Shown: positions 11,907 to 25,390, counted from the stretch's first letter. The stretch is 64,000 bases of DNA from Prescottella subtropica (GCF_005434945.1 NZ_SKCH01000007.1:62001-126000), one strand, 5' to 3'. Notes: a model not told the origin generated them from the sequence alone. Translations and numbers: made by a program.

Positions 11907-11908
11907 CA

Positions 11909-12484
11909 GTGCCGCCGGAAGCGCCGGGCCCCGACCGTATCGACCGGTCGGGCCCCGGCTGTCCCGGCCCGGATCATCCCGGTGTCGACGACCCGGGCCG
12001 GGGACGCCGCATCGGCGTCGACGTCGGCAGTGTGCGGATCGGGGTCGCCTCGTGTGACCCCGACTGCATCCTCGCGACCCCGGTGGAGACCGTCGCCCGG
12101 TCCAAGGACCGCGGACCCGACGCGCCGGACATCCGGCGGATTGTCGCGATCGTCGAGGAATACGAGGCCGTCGAGGTTATCGTCGGACTGCCGCAGACGT
12201 TGCGCGGTGAGCCGGGCAAGGCCGCGGACATCGCATCCGCGTTCGCCCGGCGGCTCCGGCGCGCCGTCGACCCGATCCCGGTACGGATGGCCGACGAGCG
12301 GTTCTCGACGGTCACCGCGTCCCGCGCACTGCGCGAGAGCGGCGTCCGGGCCAAGGGGCAGCGGTCGATGATCGACCAGGCCGCCGCCGTGGCGATCTTG
12401 CAGGGATGGTTGGACGAGCGGAGTGCGACGGTGAACGTGACGGATCCGGACGGTAGCGGCCGACCCACGGAGGGCGGCCTGTGA
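11909..12484 (+). CDS. ruvX: Putative pre-16S rRNA nuclease RuvX/YqgF
   Basis: The RNase H-fold domain starts at residue 34 ([14 protein letters not shown]), with D38 as the first catalytic acid. It continues with [14 protein letters not shown], the DERFSTVTA block and the terminal [17 protein letters not shown] motif. The family trims the 5' end of 16S rRNA precursor. A Pro/Gly/Asp-rich N-terminal extension of about 33 residues precedes the domain and could mean the true start is later, but no better start with a Shine-Dalgarno is seen. It lies between alaS and mltG, overlapping mltG by 4 nt. Confidence 0.93.
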   Translation: MPPEAPGPDRIDRSGPGCPGPDHPGVDDPGRGRRIGVDVGSVRIGVASCDPDCILATPVETVARSKDRGPDAPDIRRIVAIVEEYEAVEVIVGLPQTLRGEPGKAADIASAFARRLRRAVDPIPVRMADERFSTVTASRALRESGVRAKGQRSMIDQAAAVAILQGWLDERSATVNVTDPDGSGRPTEGGL

Positions 12485-13809
12485 CCGATCACCGGCAGCC
12501 GACGGGGTACCCCGACTACGAGACGCCCCCCGACTACCGGTCGGAGTACGGGTACGAACCGGAGTACGACGACTACCGGTACCCGGACAGCGACCGTCGC
12601 GCCCTGCCGACCGAGGTCGGCGCGGTCACCCGCGCCGAGGCCCGGCGCATGCAGGCGGCGGCCCGTCGCAGACGACGTGGCCGTGTCATCGGCGTCCTCG
12701 CCGGTGCCGTCCTCCTCGGCGGTGTGGGTGCCGCCGGGTTCGCCGCCTACGACAAGCTCACCGGCGGCGACATCGCCGACTACGCCGGGCCGGGCGGCCC
12801 GGAGGTCGTCGTCCAGGTGCACGCCGGTGACACCGCGAACCAGATCGCGACCGCGATGGCCGACAAGGACGTGGTCAAGAGTTCGGCCGCGTTCTATCGG
12901 GCCGCGCTGCGCAACGACGCGATCAGCTCGGTGCAGCCCGGTTTCTACTCCGTGTCGACGCAGATCTCCGGTGCCGATGCGGTGTCGGCGCTCGTCGCCC
13001 CGACGTCGCGGGTCGGTGCGCTGGTGATCGCCGAGGGCCGTCAGCTCCACGACACCCGGGACGTGCAGACCGGCGCGGTGAAGAAGGGCATCTACACGCT
13101 CGTCGCCGAGGCCAGCTGCGTCGGCCCGGACGCCGCGCCGGTGTGCGTCGGCTACGACGATCTCGAACGGGCCGGTGCCGGAACGGATCTGGTGGCGTTG
13201 GGGGTACCGGAGTGGGCGCGTGACCGGGTGGCGCACGTGCCGGACCGGAACCGGCAGCTCGAGGGTCTGATCGCGGCCGGTAGCTGGAACTTCGATCCCA
13301 CGCAGTCCGCCACGGAGATCCTGCGGCAGTTGGTGAGCGCGAGTGCCGACAGCTACGAGGCGACGGGTCTCGAGTCGGCGGGCGTGAACGTCGGACTGGA
13401 CCCGTACCAGATGCTCGTCGTCGCGTCGCTCGTCGAACGTGAAGCGCTGCCCTCGGATTTCGACAAGGTGTCGAGGGTGGTGCTGAACCGGCTCGCGGTC
13501 GACCAGCCGCTGCAGTTCGACTCGACCGTCAACTACGCGCTCGACGAGACCGAGGTCGCCACCACCGACGCGGACCGGGCCCGGGTCACTCCGTGGAACA
13601 CGTACGCGATGCCGGGCCTGCCCGCGACGCCGATCGCGTCACCGAGCATCACGGCGCTGCGCGCAGTGGAGAATCCGGCCCCCGGCGACTTCCTGTACTT
13701 CGTGACGATCGACAAGAAGGGCACCACGCTCTTCACCCGCAGCTACGACGAACACCTCGCGAACATCGAGTTGGCGCAGCACAGTGGCATCCTCGACAGT
13801 GGACGGTGA
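12481..13809 (+). CDS. mltG: Endolytic murein transglycosylase
   Basis: MltG cleaves nascent glycan strands at the outer face of the membrane and sets their length. The 442-residue protein has a Tyr/Asp/Pro-rich cytoplasmic N-terminus (1-60), an Arg cluster and one transmembrane segment at about 69-90. A LysM-like part follows, then the YceG catalytic domain with [10 protein letters not shown] (probable catalytic E319) and the [12 protein letters not shown] block. It starts at a GTG overlapping the ruvX stop (GTGA) and ends in another GTGA overlap with aroE, so the genes are translationally coupled. Confidence 0.95.
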   Translation: MTDHRQPTGYPDYETPPDYRSEYGYEPEYDDYRYPDSDRRALPTEVGAVTRAEARRMQAAARRRRRGRVIGVLAGAVLLGGVGAAGFAAYDKLTGGDIADYAGPGGPEVVVQVHAGDTANQIATAMADKDVVKSSAAFYRAALRNDAISSVQPGFYSVSTQISGADAVSALVAPTSRVGALVIAEGRQLHDTRDVQTGAVKKGIYTLVAEASCVGPDAAPVCVGYDDLERAGAGTDLVALGVPEWARDRVAHVPDRNRQLEGLIAAGSWNFDPTQSATEILRQLVSASADSYEATGLESAGVNVGLDPYQMLVVASLVEREALPSDFDKVSRVVLNRLAVDQPLQFDSTVNYALDETEVATTDADRARVTPWNTYAMPGLPATPIASPSITALRAVENPAPGDFLYFVTIDKKGTTLFTRSYDEHLANIELAQHSGILDSGR

Positions 13810-14627
13810 TCGACGTGTCAGCCCGTAAGGCGGCCGTGCTGGGTAGCCCCATCGCGCATTCGAAGTCCCCCCTGCTGCACCTGGCCGCGTACCGCGCGCT
13901 GGGGCTGGGGGATTGGACGTACGAGCGCATCGAATGCACCGGCGAGCAGCTGCCGGGTCTCGTCGCCGGTCTCGGCCCGGAGTGGGTGGGCCTGTCGGTG
14001 ACGATGCCCGGCAAGGTCGCGGCCCTCGCCTTCGCGGACGAGCGCACCGCGCGGGCCGTCACCATCGGCTCCGCGAACACCCTCGTGCGCACCGAGACCG
14101 GTTGGCGGGCCGACTGCACCGACGTCGACGGGGTGCGCGGCGCCCTCACCGGCGGCGGACTCGGGAACGTGGCCGGGGCGTCGGCCGTCGTGGTCGGCGC
14201 CGGTGGCACCGCCCGTCCCGCACTGGTCGCCCTCGCTGATCTGGGCATCACGTCGGTGACGGTCGTGGCCCGCGACGCCGGACGGGCCCGCGCCACCCTG
14301 GACTGCGCGGAGGCGGTGGGACTGACGGTGCGGCACAGTACCTTCGACGACGACCGCCTCGGCAATACGTGTGCGGACGCCGCCGTTCTGGTCAGCACGG
14401 TGCCCGCGTCCGGGGCGGCCCCGTACGCGGATGTGATCGGCCGCGCCCCGTTCGTCCTCGACGCCATCTACGACCCGTGGCCCACACCCCTGGCCGCTGC
14501 CGTCGAGTGCGCCGGCGGCACCGTCGTCGGCGGCCTGGCGATGCTCCTCAACCAGGCGTACGGACAGGTCGAACAGTTCACCGGCATGCCCGCCCCCCGT
14601 GACGCGATGGCCGCCGCGATCCGGTAG
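13806..14627 (+). CDS. aroE: Shikimate dehydrogenase
   Basis: The enzyme reduces 3-dehydroshikimate to shikimate with NADPH. The 273-residue product shows the shikimate-binding GSPIAHSKSP, the catalytic lysine in SVTMPGK, the aspartate in ADCTDVDG, the nucleotide loop VVGAGGTARPAL, and C-terminal DAIYDPWPTPL and GLAMLLNQA. I take GTG 13806, which overlaps the mltG stop. GTG 13815 is an alternative three codons later. It heads the aro set here, and a strong hairpin follows the stop. Confidence 0.95.
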   Translation: MIDVSARKAAVLGSPIAHSKSPLLHLAAYRALGLGDWTYERIECTGEQLPGLVAGLGPEWVGLSVTMPGKVAALAFADERTARAVTIGSANTLVRTETGWRADCTDVDGVRGALTGGGLGNVAGASAVVVGAGGTARPALVALADLGITSVTVVARDAGRARATLDCAEAVGLTVRHSTFDDDRLGNTCADAAVLVSTVPASGAAPYADVIGRAPFVLDAIYDPWPTPLAAAVECAGGTVVGGLAMLLNQAYGQVEQFTGMPAPRDAMAAAIR

Positions 14628-14637
14628 CCGGGGTCGT

Positions 14638-14694
14638 GCCGCGGGCGGTTGCTGCGCGAGCCTCCCGGCCGATGCCGCAGCAACCGCCCGCGGC
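14638..14694 (+). terminator. Strong hairpin after aroE
   Basis: Perfect 18-bp inverted repeat: 14638-14655 (GCCGCGGGCGGTTGCTGC) pairs with 14677-14694 across a 21-nt loop, starting 10 nt past the aroE stop. There is no T tract. It probably terminates or attenuates the alaS-aroE transcript before the prepilin peptidase gene. Confidence 0.7.
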
Positions 14695-14705
14695 GGCGCG
14701 GAAAC

Positions 14706-14736
14706 CGTTCATCCACAGCACCGCGTTCATCCACAG
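14706..14736 (+). repeat. Tandem 13-bp direct repeat resembling DnaA boxes
   Basis: CGTTCATCCACAG occurs at 14706-14718 and again at 14724-14736. The core TCATCCACA differs by one base from the DnaA box TTATCCACA. The pair lies in the gap before the prepilin peptidase gene. Function is uncertain. Confidence 0.4.
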
Positions 14737-14797
14737 ACTTTCCGTCGGCCCAGGTCGGCGGCCGGGCCGTGGGTGTCCGACCGTACACGCTCGGCCC

Positions 14798-15376
14798 ATG
14801 ACAGGGATCGTGGTGGCCGCAGCATTCGGTGCGGTGGTGGGGTTCGGGACGCGTCGGCTGGCGGCCCGCTGGACGGCCGGCGCGCCGATCCCGACGTGGT
14901 GGTGCGAAACGGCCTGCGCGGCAGGGTTCGCGGCCGCCGCCTACCGGACCGGCGTCGCGCTCCTGCTGGTGCCGGCATGTGCACTGGTGTGGTGGATGAT
15001 CGCGGTGAGTGTCGTCGATCTGCGGGTGCGACGCCTGCCGAACACCCTCACCCTGCCCGGCGCGGCCTGCGCGGTCGCCGTGGCCACGGTGGCCGGTCAC
15101 GGCCGGGCCGCGGTCGTGGGCGCCCTCCTGCTCGCCGGCACCTATCTGGTCCTGCACCTGATCGCGCCCGGCTCGATGGGTGCCGGGGACGTCAAACTCG
15201 CGCTCGGGCTCGGTGCGGTGACCGGGGTGGCGGGGGCGTCCACCTGGCTGACGGCGGCGGCACTCGCCCCCGTGGTCACCGCCGTCGTCGGACTCGCGTG
15301 GCGCAACCGTGGGGCCGTGATCGCGCACGGGCCGTCGATGTGCGCGGCCACCGCGGTATCCCTGTGGTGGGTGTGA
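14798..15376 (+). CDS. Prepilin peptidase, A24 family (C-terminal domain only)
   Basis: This 192-residue polytopic membrane protein has the two catalytic aspartates of type IV prepilin peptidases: D74 in [12 protein letters not shown] and D131 in [13 protein letters not shown]. It lacks the N-terminal methyltransferase-like domain with paired cysteines found in PilD, as usual for actinobacterial members. It would cut class III signal peptides of Flp/Tad-type pilins, yet no pilus genes are in the window. ATG 14798 was chosen because hydrophobic sequence begins there. The same gene sits before aroC in mycobacteria (Rv2551c position), so the location is ancestral. Confidence 0.9.
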   Translation: MTGIVVAAAFGAVVGFGTRRLAARWTAGAPIPTWWCETACAAGFAAAAYRTGVALLLVPACALVWWMIAVSVVDLRVRRLPNTLTLPGAACAVAVATVAGHGRAAVVGALLLAGTYLVLHLIAPGSMGAGDVKLALGLGAVTGVAGASTWLTAAALAPVVTAVVGLAWRNRGAVIAHGPSMCAATAVSLWWV

Positions 15377-15401
15377 CACGAGACGTGGAAAGATGCTGAT
15401 C

Positions 15402-16589
15402 GTGTTGCGCTGGATAACTGCTGGAGAGTCCCATGGTCCCGCCCTCGTCGCCATGCTCGAGGGGATGGTCGCCGGTGTCGACGTGACGTCCGACGACATC
15501 GCGGCGCAGCTCGCGCGCCGCCGTCTCGGCTACGGCCGCGGCGCCCGCATGAAGTTCGAGGCCGACAAGGTCACGATCATCGGCGGCGTCCGGCACGGCC
15601 GCACGCTCGGCGGCCCCATCGCCGTCGAGGTCGGCAACACCGAATGGCCCAAGTGGGAGACCATCATGTCGCCCGACCCGGTGGATGCCGAGGAGCTCGC
15701 CGGTCAGGCCCGCAACGCTCCGCTGACCCGTCCGCGTCCCGGCCACGCCGACTACTCGGGCATGCTCAAGTACGGCTTCGACGACGCCCGCCCCGTCCTC
15801 GAGCGCGCCAGCGCCCGTGAGACCGCGGCCCGGGTCGCCGCCGGTACCGTTGCCCGCCAGTTCCTGCAGCAGTTGTTCGGTGTCGAGGTGCTCTCGCACG
15901 TCGTCTCGATCGGCGCGTCCGAGCCGTACACCGGCCCGGTGCCGCAGCCCGGGGACCTCGACGCGATCGACGCCAGCCCGGTCCGCGCGTTCGACGAGGC
16001 CGCCGAGGCCTCGATGATCGCGGAGATCGAGGCCGCCAAGAAGGACGGCGACACCCTCGGCGGCATCGTCGAGGTCGTCGTCCACGGTCTGCCCGTCGGA
16101 CTCGGCTCGTTCATCAGCGGCGCCGACCGCCTCGACGCCAAGCTCGCAGCCGCCCTCATGGGCATCCAGGCCATCAAGGGTGTCGAGGTCGGTGACGGCT
16201 TCGAGACCGCCCGCCGCCGTGGCAGCGCCGCCCACGACGAGATGCATCCCGGCCCGGACGGTGTCCAGCGGTCGACCAACCGTGCCGGTGGCCTCGAGGG
16301 CGGCATGACCAACGGTGAGGCGCTGCGGGTGCGGGCGGCGATGAAGCCGATCTCCACCGTGCCGCGTGCCCTGTCCACGATCGACATGTCCACCGGCGAG
16401 GAAGCCGTCGCCATCCATCAGCGCTCCGACGTGTGTGCGGTCCCGGCCGCCGGTGTCGTCGCCGAGGCGATGGTGGCGCTGGTCGTCGCGCAGGCCGCGC
16501 TCGAGAAGTTCGGGGGCGACTCGATCGCCGAGACCCGCTCGAACTTCCAGCGGTACGTCGGCGGCATCGCGGCCCGTCCGCCGCGGTGA
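15402..16589 (+). CDS. aroC: Chorismate synthase
   Basis: The product (395 residues) converts EPSP to chorismate, the last common aromatic step, using reduced FMN. Family motifs are [14 protein letters not shown] at the N-terminus, [43 protein letters not shown] and the C-terminal [12 protein letters not shown]. The start is GTG 15402, because conserved proteins begin at M-L-R-W and GGAAAG (15387-15392) is 9 nt upstream. An ATG at 15393 would add three residues but overlaps the Shine-Dalgarno spacing. aroK follows after 4 nt. Confidence 0.97.
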   Translation: MLRWITAGESHGPALVAMLEGMVAGVDVTSDDIAAQLARRRLGYGRGARMKFEADKVTIIGGVRHGRTLGGPIAVEVGNTEWPKWETIMSPDPVDAEELAGQARNAPLTRPRPGHADYSGMLKYGFDDARPVLERASARETAARVAAGTVARQFLQQLFGVEVLSHVVSIGASEPYTGPVPQPGDLDAIDASPVRAFDEAAEASMIAEIEAAKKDGDTLGGIVEVVVHGLPVGLGSFISGADRLDAKLAAALMGIQAIKGVEVGDGFETARRRGSAAHDEMHPGPDGVQRSTNRAGGLEGGMTNGEALRVRAAMKPISTVPRALSTIDMSTGEEAVAIHQRSDVCAVPAAGVVAEAMVALVVAQAALEKFGGDSIAETRSNFQRYVGGIAARPPR

Positions 16590-16593
16590 TCGG

Positions 16594-18684
<2,091 letters not shown>

Positions 18685-18702
18685 TACCTTTCGCGGACGA
18701 CG

Positions 18703-18739
18703 AAGGGGCCGAGGCGGATTCACCGCCTCGGCCCCTTTT
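18703..18739. terminator. Bidirectional intrinsic terminator
   Basis: A 15-bp stem (AAGGGGCCGAGGCGG, 18703-18717, with 18723-18737) has a 5-nt loop and ends in TTTT on the plus strand. Placed between the convergent aroQ and the minus-strand membrane gene, it can stop transcripts from both sides. Confidence 0.9.
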
Positions 18740-18748
18740 CTGTACCGA

Positions 18749-19351
18749 CTACCGGTCGGCGCGGTGCGATCCGCCCGTCGTGCCGTTCGGGTCGACCGGC
18801 GCGAACACCTCGGTGTCGGTGTCGTCGGCGTCGTGCTCGTAGGACCATTCGCTGTCCGCGTAGTTCGCGGCGGTCGTGTCCTCGAGATCCGCATCCGCGG
18901 CGACCGGCACACCGGTACCCGTCTTGCCGGTGTCGCGGCCGGCGACGAGCCGGCCGAGTGCGACACCGATCATGGCGGGCACGAACACCAGCAGCACCGT
19001 GAACGCGGCGCCCGAGGTCACCTCGAACAGCAGGCCGTTGCTGGTGACCGCGATGTCGAACAGCATCCCGACGAGCCATGCCGCCACGCCGCCGAGGATG
19101 CCGGCCACGAAGGCCGCCTTCAGCCACGGCATCGTCAGGTCCGCGCCGTGGTCGGGATCGGGGTCGGCGCGCCGGTCCCGGATGCCGTCGAACGCACCCC
19201 ACAGGAATGCCGCGAGGATCACCAGGACCAGCGAGAACCACCGCATGACGGAACCCTGTTCGGGCCACTGCGTCACCGCTGCTCCCAGGAACGTGCGCAC
19301 CACGACGTATACCACTGCGAGACCGAGGCCTCGTACGACCCACCCATTCAT
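18749..19351 (-). CDS. B-4DMT family membrane protein
   Basis: The 200-residue protein has four hydrophobic segments (about 5-25, 35-52, 75-97 and 107-130) and then a long acidic, probably cytoplasmic C-terminus. It matches the actinobacterial four-helix B-4DMT family, the homologue of mycobacterial Rv2536, which also lies between aroQ and pepQ. A transport role is assumed from the family name and not demonstrated. ATG 19351 was chosen because the hydrophobic reading starts there. A -10-like TACGCT ends 7 nt upstream, so the mRNA may be leaderless. Confidence 0.85.
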   Translation of the reverse strand: MNGWVVRGLGLAVVYVVVRTFLGAAVTQWPEQGSVMRWFSLVLVILAAFLWGAFDGIRDRRADPDPDHGADLTMPWLKAAFVAGILGGVAAWLVGMLFDIAVTSNGLLFEVTSGAAFTVLLVFVPAMIGVALGRLVAGRDTGKTGTGVPVAADADLEDTTAANYADSEWSYEHDADDTDTEVFAPVDPNGTTGGSHRADR

Positions 19352-19358
19352 GTGACAC

Positions 19359-19364
19359 AGCGTA
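19359..19364 (-). promoter_or_regulatory. Leaderless-type -10 element for the B-4DMT gene
   Basis: On the minus strand TACGCT lies 7 nt before the ATG at 19351, with no Shine-Dalgarno between them. Confidence 0.5.
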
Positions 19365-19462
19365 ACCAGCACGATTCGGTATCTGTGTCCTAACCCACAC
19401 AAACGCCTCCGGGAGGTGTGGGACACGTCGAGTGCCGTGCGGTGCCGAGCGCCGGTCAGCGG

Positions 19463-19468
19463 TAGTTT
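19463..19468 (+). promoter_or_regulatory. Leaderless-type -10 element for pepQ
   Basis: TAGTTT ends 6 nt before the pepQ ATG at 19475, so the predicted transcription start falls at the start codon. No Shine-Dalgarno separates them. Confidence 0.55.
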
Positions 19469-19474
19469 CGGGGC

Positions 19475-20587
19475 ATGTCGATCGATCCGGTGACCCGTCC
19501 GACCGCCCCGACCGCCACCCGCCGCGAGCGCCTCCGGGTGCTCCTCCGAGAACGCGGCCTCGACGCCCTGCTGGTGACCGACCTCCTCAACGTCCGCTAC
19601 CTGACCGGGTTCACCGGTTCGAACGCGGCGCTGCTGGTGTCCGCGGCCGACACGCCCGGCACCGAGGACCGCACCGTGATCGCCACAGACGGCCGGTATC
19701 TCGTGCAGGTCGCCGAGCAGGTGCCGGATCTGCGGGCGGAGATCACCCGCGCGTGCGCGCCGGTGCTGCTCGAACAGTCGGGTGCGGGTGCGATCGGGTT
19801 CGAGAGCCACGCCGTGACCGTCGACCAGCATGCGACGTGGACGGGTGTGGCACCCGCTCTGGTGCGGGCGCCGCGGCTGGTGGAGGGATTGCGGGAGGTC
19901 AAGGACGAGAGCGAGATCGACCTGCTGCGGCGTGCGTGCGCGGTCGCCGACGCCGCGCTGGCCGATCTGATCGCCCGGGGCGGGCTGCGGCCCGGGCGCA
20001 CCGAGACGGAGGTGGGCCGCGACCTCGAGTGGCTCATGTTCGAACGTGGCGCCGACGGCATCTCGTTCGAGACGATCGTGGCCGCCGGTCCGAACTCGGC
20101 GGTCCCGCATCATCGTCCGACGGCCGCCGTGCTGCGCTCCGGGGATTTCGTCAAAATCGATTTCGGGGCGCAGGTCGGCGGCTACCACTCGGACATGACC
20201 CGCACCTACGTGCTCGGGACGGCCGCGGACTGGCAGCGTGACGTGTACGACCTTGTCGCGCGGGCGCAGGCCGCCGGGCGGGCCGCACTCACTCCCGGTG
20301 CGGAGGTCGCGTCGGTGGACGCCGCGGCGCGGACGGTGATCGACGACGCCGGTCACGGTGAACTGTTCCTGCACGGACTCGGGCACGGTGTCGGCCTCGA
20401 GATCCACGAAGCACCGGGGATCGGTGCGCTCGGCACCGGTACACTGCTAGCCGGTGCGGTGGTGACCGTCGAGCCGGGCGTGTACTTCTCCGGACGCGGT
20501 GGCGTCCGGATCGAGGACACGCTCGTCGTCCGCGATCAGGGGCCCGAACTCCTCACCCTCACCGGCAAGGACCTCACGATCGTCTGA
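19475..20587 (+). CDS. pepQ: M24 family Xaa-Pro dipeptidase/aminopeptidase
   Basis: This 370-residue cytosolic metallopeptidase removes residues before proline. An N-terminal creatinase-like domain (about 1-140; [18 protein letters not shown]) is followed by the pita-bread domain with metal ligands in [18 protein letters not shown] (two Asp), [14 protein letters not shown] (His), TVEPGVYF (Glu) and [11 protein letters not shown] (Glu). It is 17 nt upstream of efp, as in mycobacteria. PepQ and aminopeptidase P cannot be separated by sequence alone. Confidence 0.93.
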   Translation: MSIDPVTRPTAPTATRRERLRVLLRERGLDALLVTDLLNVRYLTGFTGSNAALLVSAADTPGTEDRTVIATDGRYLVQVAEQVPDLRAEITRACAPVLLEQSGAGAIGFESHAVTVDQHATWTGVAPALVRAPRLVEGLREVKDESEIDLLRRACAVADAALADLIARGGLRPGRTETEVGRDLEWLMFERGADGISFETIVAAGPNSAVPHHRPTAAVLRSGDFVKIDFGAQVGGYHSDMTRTYVLGTAADWQRDVYDLVARAQAAGRAALTPGAEVASVDAAARTVIDDAGHGELFLHGLGHGVGLEIHEAPGIGALGTGTLLAGAVVTVEPGVYFSGRGGVRIEDTLVVRDQGPELLTLTGKDLTIV

Positions 20588-20604
20588 AGGAGACGCGAAC
20601 CCAA

Positions 20605-21168
20605 GTGGCAGATACCAGTGATTTCAAGAACGGACTTGTGCTGAAGATCGAGGGCCAGCTGTGGCAGATCCTCGAATTCCAGCACGTCAAGCCCGGTAAG
20701 GGTCCGGCCTTCGTTCGCACGAAGATCAAGAACGTGCTCTCCGGCAAGACCGTCGACAAGACCTGGAACGCCGGCGTCAAGGTCGAGACCGCCACGGTCG
20801 ACCGTCGTGACATGACCTACCTGTACCACGACGGTAGCGACTACATCTTCATGGACGGCGAGACCTACGACCAGCTCTCGATCCCGGAGGACACCGTCGG
20901 TGACGGCGCCCGTTTCCTGCTCGAGAACATGCAGGTCCAGGTCGCCACCCACGAGGAAGCCCCGCTGTTCGTCGAGCTGCCCGTCACCGTCGAGCTGCTG
21001 GTCCAGCACACCGATCCGGGTCTGCAGGGCGACCGCTCCACCGGCGGCACCAAGCCGGCGACGCTCGAGACCGGCGCCGAGATCCAGGTCCCGCTGTTCA
21101 TCAACACCGGCGACAAGCTCAAGGTCGACTCGCGGGACGGCAACTACCTCGGGCGTGTGAATTCCTGA
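20605..21168 (+). CDS. efp: Translation elongation factor P
   Basis: EF-P relieves ribosome stalling on polyproline. The 187-residue protein has the KOW-like domain I ([15 protein letters not shown]), with the loop [10 protein letters not shown] at the tip where other bacteria modify Lys or Arg, and then two OB domains ending [12 protein letters not shown]. No epmAB or earP modification genes lie here. GTG 20605 follows GGAGACG. The stop TGA is directly followed by the nusB GTG. Confidence 0.97.
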   Translation: MADTSDFKNGLVLKIEGQLWQILEFQHVKPGKGPAFVRTKIKNVLSGKTVDKTWNAGVKVETATVDRRDMTYLYHDGSDYIFMDGETYDQLSIPEDTVGDGARFLLENMQVQVATHEEAPLFVELPVTVELLVQHTDPGLQGDRSTGGTKPATLETGAEIQVPLFINTGDKLKVDSRDGNYLGRVNS

Positions 21169-21759
21169 GTGTCGGGCACGCATAAGAAACTCGGAGCACG
21201 TCACAAGGCGCGCAAGCGCGCCGTCGACTTCCTGTTCGAGGCGGAGGCGCGGGACGTCGATCCTGTCGAACTCGCCGAGGACCGGGTGCGTCTGGCTGCG
21301 CGCGACGAATCCGTCGCGCCGGTCGCCCCGTACACGATCACGATCGTCGAGGGGGTGGCCGAGAACCTGGACCGTCTGGATCAGGTGATCGCGTCGCACC
21401 TGCAGGACTGGACCCTCGAACGGCTGCCCGCGGTGGATCGCGCGATCCTGCGGATCGCGGCGTGGGAACTGTTCCACGCCACCGACGTGCCGCCGGTCGT
21501 CGCCGTCGACGAGGCCGTCGAACTCGCGAAGGAACTGTCCACCGACGATTCCCCCGGATTCGTCAACGGCATCCTCGGCCAGATCGTCCTGGTCGCCCCG
21601 CAGGTGCGGGCCGCCGCCGCCGCGACCTCGCAGCGGGCCCAGGCGACCGACGCCGACAGCACCGACAGTGCCGGATCTGCCGGCACCGCCGACAGTGCCG
21701 GATCTGCCGGCACCGCCGACAGTGCCGGATCTGCCGGCACCGCCGACGCCGAGTCCTGA
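21169..21759 (+). CDS. nusB: Transcription antitermination factor NusB with a repeat tail
   Basis: NusB pairs with NusE (S10) at boxA in rRNA antitermination complexes. Residues 1-145 are the helical NusB domain ([60 protein letters not shown] in segments). The last 50 residues are an Ala/Ser/Asp/Thr-rich tail that contains three identical copies of DSAGSAGTA, encoded by a perfect 27-bp tandem repeat. That tail is not part of the fold and may vary between strains. GTG 21169 abuts the efp stop. Confidence 0.95.
   Translation: MSGTHKKLGARHKARKRAVDFLFEAEARDVDPVELAEDRVRLAARDESVAPVAPYTITIVEGVAENLDRLDQVIASHLQDWTLERLPAVDRAILRIAAWELFHATDVPPVVAVDEAVELAKELSTDDSPGFVNGILGQIVLVAPQVRAAAAATSQRAQATDADSTDSAGSAGTADSAGSAGTADSAGSAGTADAES
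21664..21744 (+). repeat. 27-bp perfect tandem repeat, three copies, in nusB
   Basis: The 27-bp unit starting GACAGTGCCGGATCTGCCGG is repeated exactly at 21664-21690, 21691-21717 and 21718-21744. It stays in frame and encodes DSAGSAGTA three times. Identical copies at DNA level suggest recent expansion by slippage, making this a likely variable-number locus. Confidence 0.95.
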
Positions 21760-21767
21760 CATGACGC

Positions 21768-21804
21768 CACTGCCGCCCATCCCGCACCGGGGTGGGCGGC
21801 AGTG
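21768..21804 (+). terminator. Terminator after efp-nusB
   Basis: A 12-bp stem (CACTGCCGCCCA at 21768-21779, with 21793-21804) is extended by CCC/GGG pairs in the loop. It begins 8 nt past the nusB stop and separates that transcript from the pyr operon. Confidence 0.75.
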
Positions 21805-21860
21805 TGCTCTCTCGCGTCCGGCTCCATCCACCCGGAGTCCGGCGCGGACCGGCCCGCTGC

Positions 21861-21866
21861 TAGGCT
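21861..21866 (+). promoter_or_regulatory. Putative -10 element of the pyr operon
   Basis: TAGGCT fits TAnnnT and would start transcription near 21873, leaving a leader of about 50 nt that begins just before the PyrR-binding hairpin. No strong -35 is seen. Confidence 0.45.
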
Positions 21867-21882
21867 GATCCGCGTCAGGCAT

Positions 21883-23466
<1,584 letters not shown>

Positions 23467-23473
23467 GCGACCC

Positions 23474-23497
23474 GAATACGACTACGAATACGACTAC
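23474..23497 (+). repeat. Two 12-bp direct repeats at the pyrB/pyrC junction
   Basis: GAATACGACTAC occurs twice in a row (23474-23485, 23486-23497). If pyrC began at the overlapping GTG 23463 it would encode an Asn/Thr-rich leader peptide. The tract is poorer in GC than its surroundings. Confidence 0.7.
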
Positions 23498-23525
23498 GAC
23501 GAGTAACGAGAAGGTGGCGCCGCAC

Positions 23526-24845
23526 ATGTCCGCGAGCGGGAACGTGTTGATCGAGAACGTTCTGGTGTACGGGGAGGGGGAGCCGACCGATCTGCTGCTC
23601 GGGGACGGGCAGATCCTCGCGATCGGTGCCGGACTCGAGGCCCCCGACGGCGCCGAGGTCGTCGACGGCGGCGGCAAGATCCTGCTGCCCGGGTTCGTCG
23701 ACATGCACACGCATCTGCGCGAGCCCGGCCGCGAGGACACCGAGACCATCGACTCCGGGTCGGCGGCGGCCGCGCTCGGCGGTTACACCGCGGTGTTCGC
23801 GATGGCCAACACCAGCCCGGTCGCCGACACCGCGGTGATCACCGACCATGTGTGGCGCCGCGGCCAGGAGGTCGGCCTCGTCGACGTGCACCCGGTCGGT
23901 GCCGTCACCGTCGGGCTCGCGGGCAAGCAGCTCGCCGAGATGGCGACGATGGCCGCCGGTGTCGGGCGGGTCAAGATGTTCTCCGACGACGGCCACTGCG
24001 TGGACGATCCGCTCATCATGCGCCGCGCGCTGGAGTACTCGGCGTCGCTCGGTGTGCTCGTCGCGCAGCACGCGGAGGAGCCGCGGCTCACGGTCGGCGC
24101 GGTCGCACACGAGGGTCCGACCGCGGCCCGGCTCGGCCTGGCCGGCTGGCCGCGCGCCGCGGAGGAGTCGATCGTCGCGCGTGACGCGCTGCTCGCGCGG
24201 GACGCCGGTGCCCGCGTCCACATCTGCCACGCGTCGACGGCCGGATCCGTCGAACTGGTGAAGTGGGCACGCGGCCAGGGCATTTCGATCACCGCCGAGG
24301 TCACCCCGCACCATCTGCTGCTCGACGACTCCCGGCTCGAGACGTACGACGCGGTCAACAAGGTCAACCCGCCGCTGCGGGAGGCGTCGGATGTCGCGGC
24401 TCTGCGCGCGGGTCTGGCCGAGGGCGTCATCGACTGCGTCGCCACCGATCACGCGCCGCACGCCGAGCAGGACAAGTGCTGCGAGTTCGCGCAGGCCCGC
24501 CCGGGCATGCTCGGCCTCGAGACGGCACTGTCGATCGTGGTGGAGACCATGGTGCGGCCGGGTCTGCTGGACTGGCGCGGCGTCGCCCGCGTCATGAGCG
24601 AGCGGCCCGCCGAGATCACCGGTCTCGACGACCAGGGCCGCCCGATCGCGGTGGGGGAGCCGGCGAACCTGGTGCTGATCGACCCGGACGCCGAGTGGAC
24701 GGTGCACGGCCCGGCGCTGGCGTCGGTCGCGAACAACACCCCGTACGAGGCGATGACCCTGCCGGCGACCGTGACGGCGACGATCCTGCGGGGCCGGGTC
24801 ACCGCCCTCGACGGCCGGGTGTACCCGAAGGGAGCACAGCAGTGA
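23526..24845 (+). CDS. pyrC: Dihydroorotase
   Basis: It cyclises carbamoyl aspartate to dihydroorotate. This class I zinc amidohydrolase has the metal-binding [32 protein letters not shown] and CVATDHAPH motifs. From ATG 23526 the protein has 439 residues, similar to the mycobacterial enzyme, with GAGAAGG 11 nt upstream. A longer form from GTG 23463, overlapping the pyrB stop, would add 21 residues that are Thr/Asn-rich and not conserved. Both starts are possible. Its stop overlaps the next gene. Confidence 0.96.
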   Translation: MSASGNVLIENVLVYGEGEPTDLLLGDGQILAIGAGLEAPDGAEVVDGGGKILLPGFVDMHTHLREPGREDTETIDSGSAAAALGGYTAVFAMANTSPVADTAVITDHVWRRGQEVGLVDVHPVGAVTVGLAGKQLAEMATMAAGVGRVKMFSDDGHCVDDPLIMRRALEYSASLGVLVAQHAEEPRLTVGAVAHEGPTAARLGLAGWPRAAEESIVARDALLARDAGARVHICHASTAGSVELVKWARGQGISITAEVTPHHLLLDDSRLETYDAVNKVNPPLREASDVAALRAGLAEGVIDCVATDHAPHAEQDKCCEFAQARPGMLGLETALSIVVETMVRPGLLDWRGVARVMSERPAEITGLDDQGRPIAVGEPANLVLIDPDAEWTVHGPALASVANNTPYEAMTLPATVTATILRGRVTALDGRVYPKGAQQ

Positions 24846-25390
24846 GTACGGAACGGATCCTGTGGGTCGTCGGCTGCATCCTGGTCTGGCTGCTGATGGT
24901 GCTGCTGATGTACCGCGGCTGGAAGAACCGGGCCAGGCGCCAGGCCGAGACGGTCGGCACGCTGCCACAGGTTCCGGCGGATCTCGGTGAGCAGCTGATC
25001 GCCCCGAGCACCGGCCTGTACGTGGGCAGCACGCTCGCCCCGAGCTGGCAGGACCGGATCGCGGTCGGCGACATCGGCCACCGGGCGACCGGTGAGCTGA
25101 GCCGCTGGACGCGCGGTGTCCTGCTCGAGCGGGACGGCGCGTCGGCCATCTGGATCCCGAACGAGTCGATCCGGGCGATCCGGACCGAGCGGGGTCTCGC
25201 CGGCAAGGTGATGACGAAGGACGGGGTCCTGGTGATCCGGTGGGAGTTGCCCACCGGCACCGAGGTCGACACGGGATTCCGTGGCGACGACAAGACGGTG
25301 TACCCGGTATGGGTACGTGAGACAAGTAGTGATGACACAGCGAATGCGGCGGGCTCTGGTGAGGTCGAGCAGAACGGAGAAGACGCATGA
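24842..25390 (+). CDS. PH-like domain membrane protein in the pyr operon (Rv1382-like)
   Basis: The 182-residue protein has one N-terminal transmembrane segment (about 5-25; [19 protein letters not shown]), a basic stretch, and then a compact beta-rich PH-like domain (about 45-160). It sits between pyrC and carA with GTGA and ATGA overlaps on both sides, the same position as mycobacterial Rv1382. Function is unknown. Its fixed place and tight coupling suggest a link to the membrane or to pyrimidine supply. The last 20 residues are polar and disordered. No catalytic motif is seen. Confidence 0.88.
   Translation: MSTERILWVVGCILVWLLMVLLMYRGWKNRARRQAETVGTLPQVPADLGEQLIAPSTGLYVGSTLAPSWQDRIAVGDIGHRATGELSRWTRGVLLERDGASAIWIPNESIRAIRTERGLAGKVMTKDGVLVIRWELPTGTEVDTGFRGDDKTVYPVWVRETSSDDTANAAGSGEVEQNGEDA

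Noticed and set aside
21563-21868. Arg/Cys-rich frames over the nusB repeat
   Set aside because: They are out-of-frame readings of the 27-bp repeat and high-GC sequence with no start signals.
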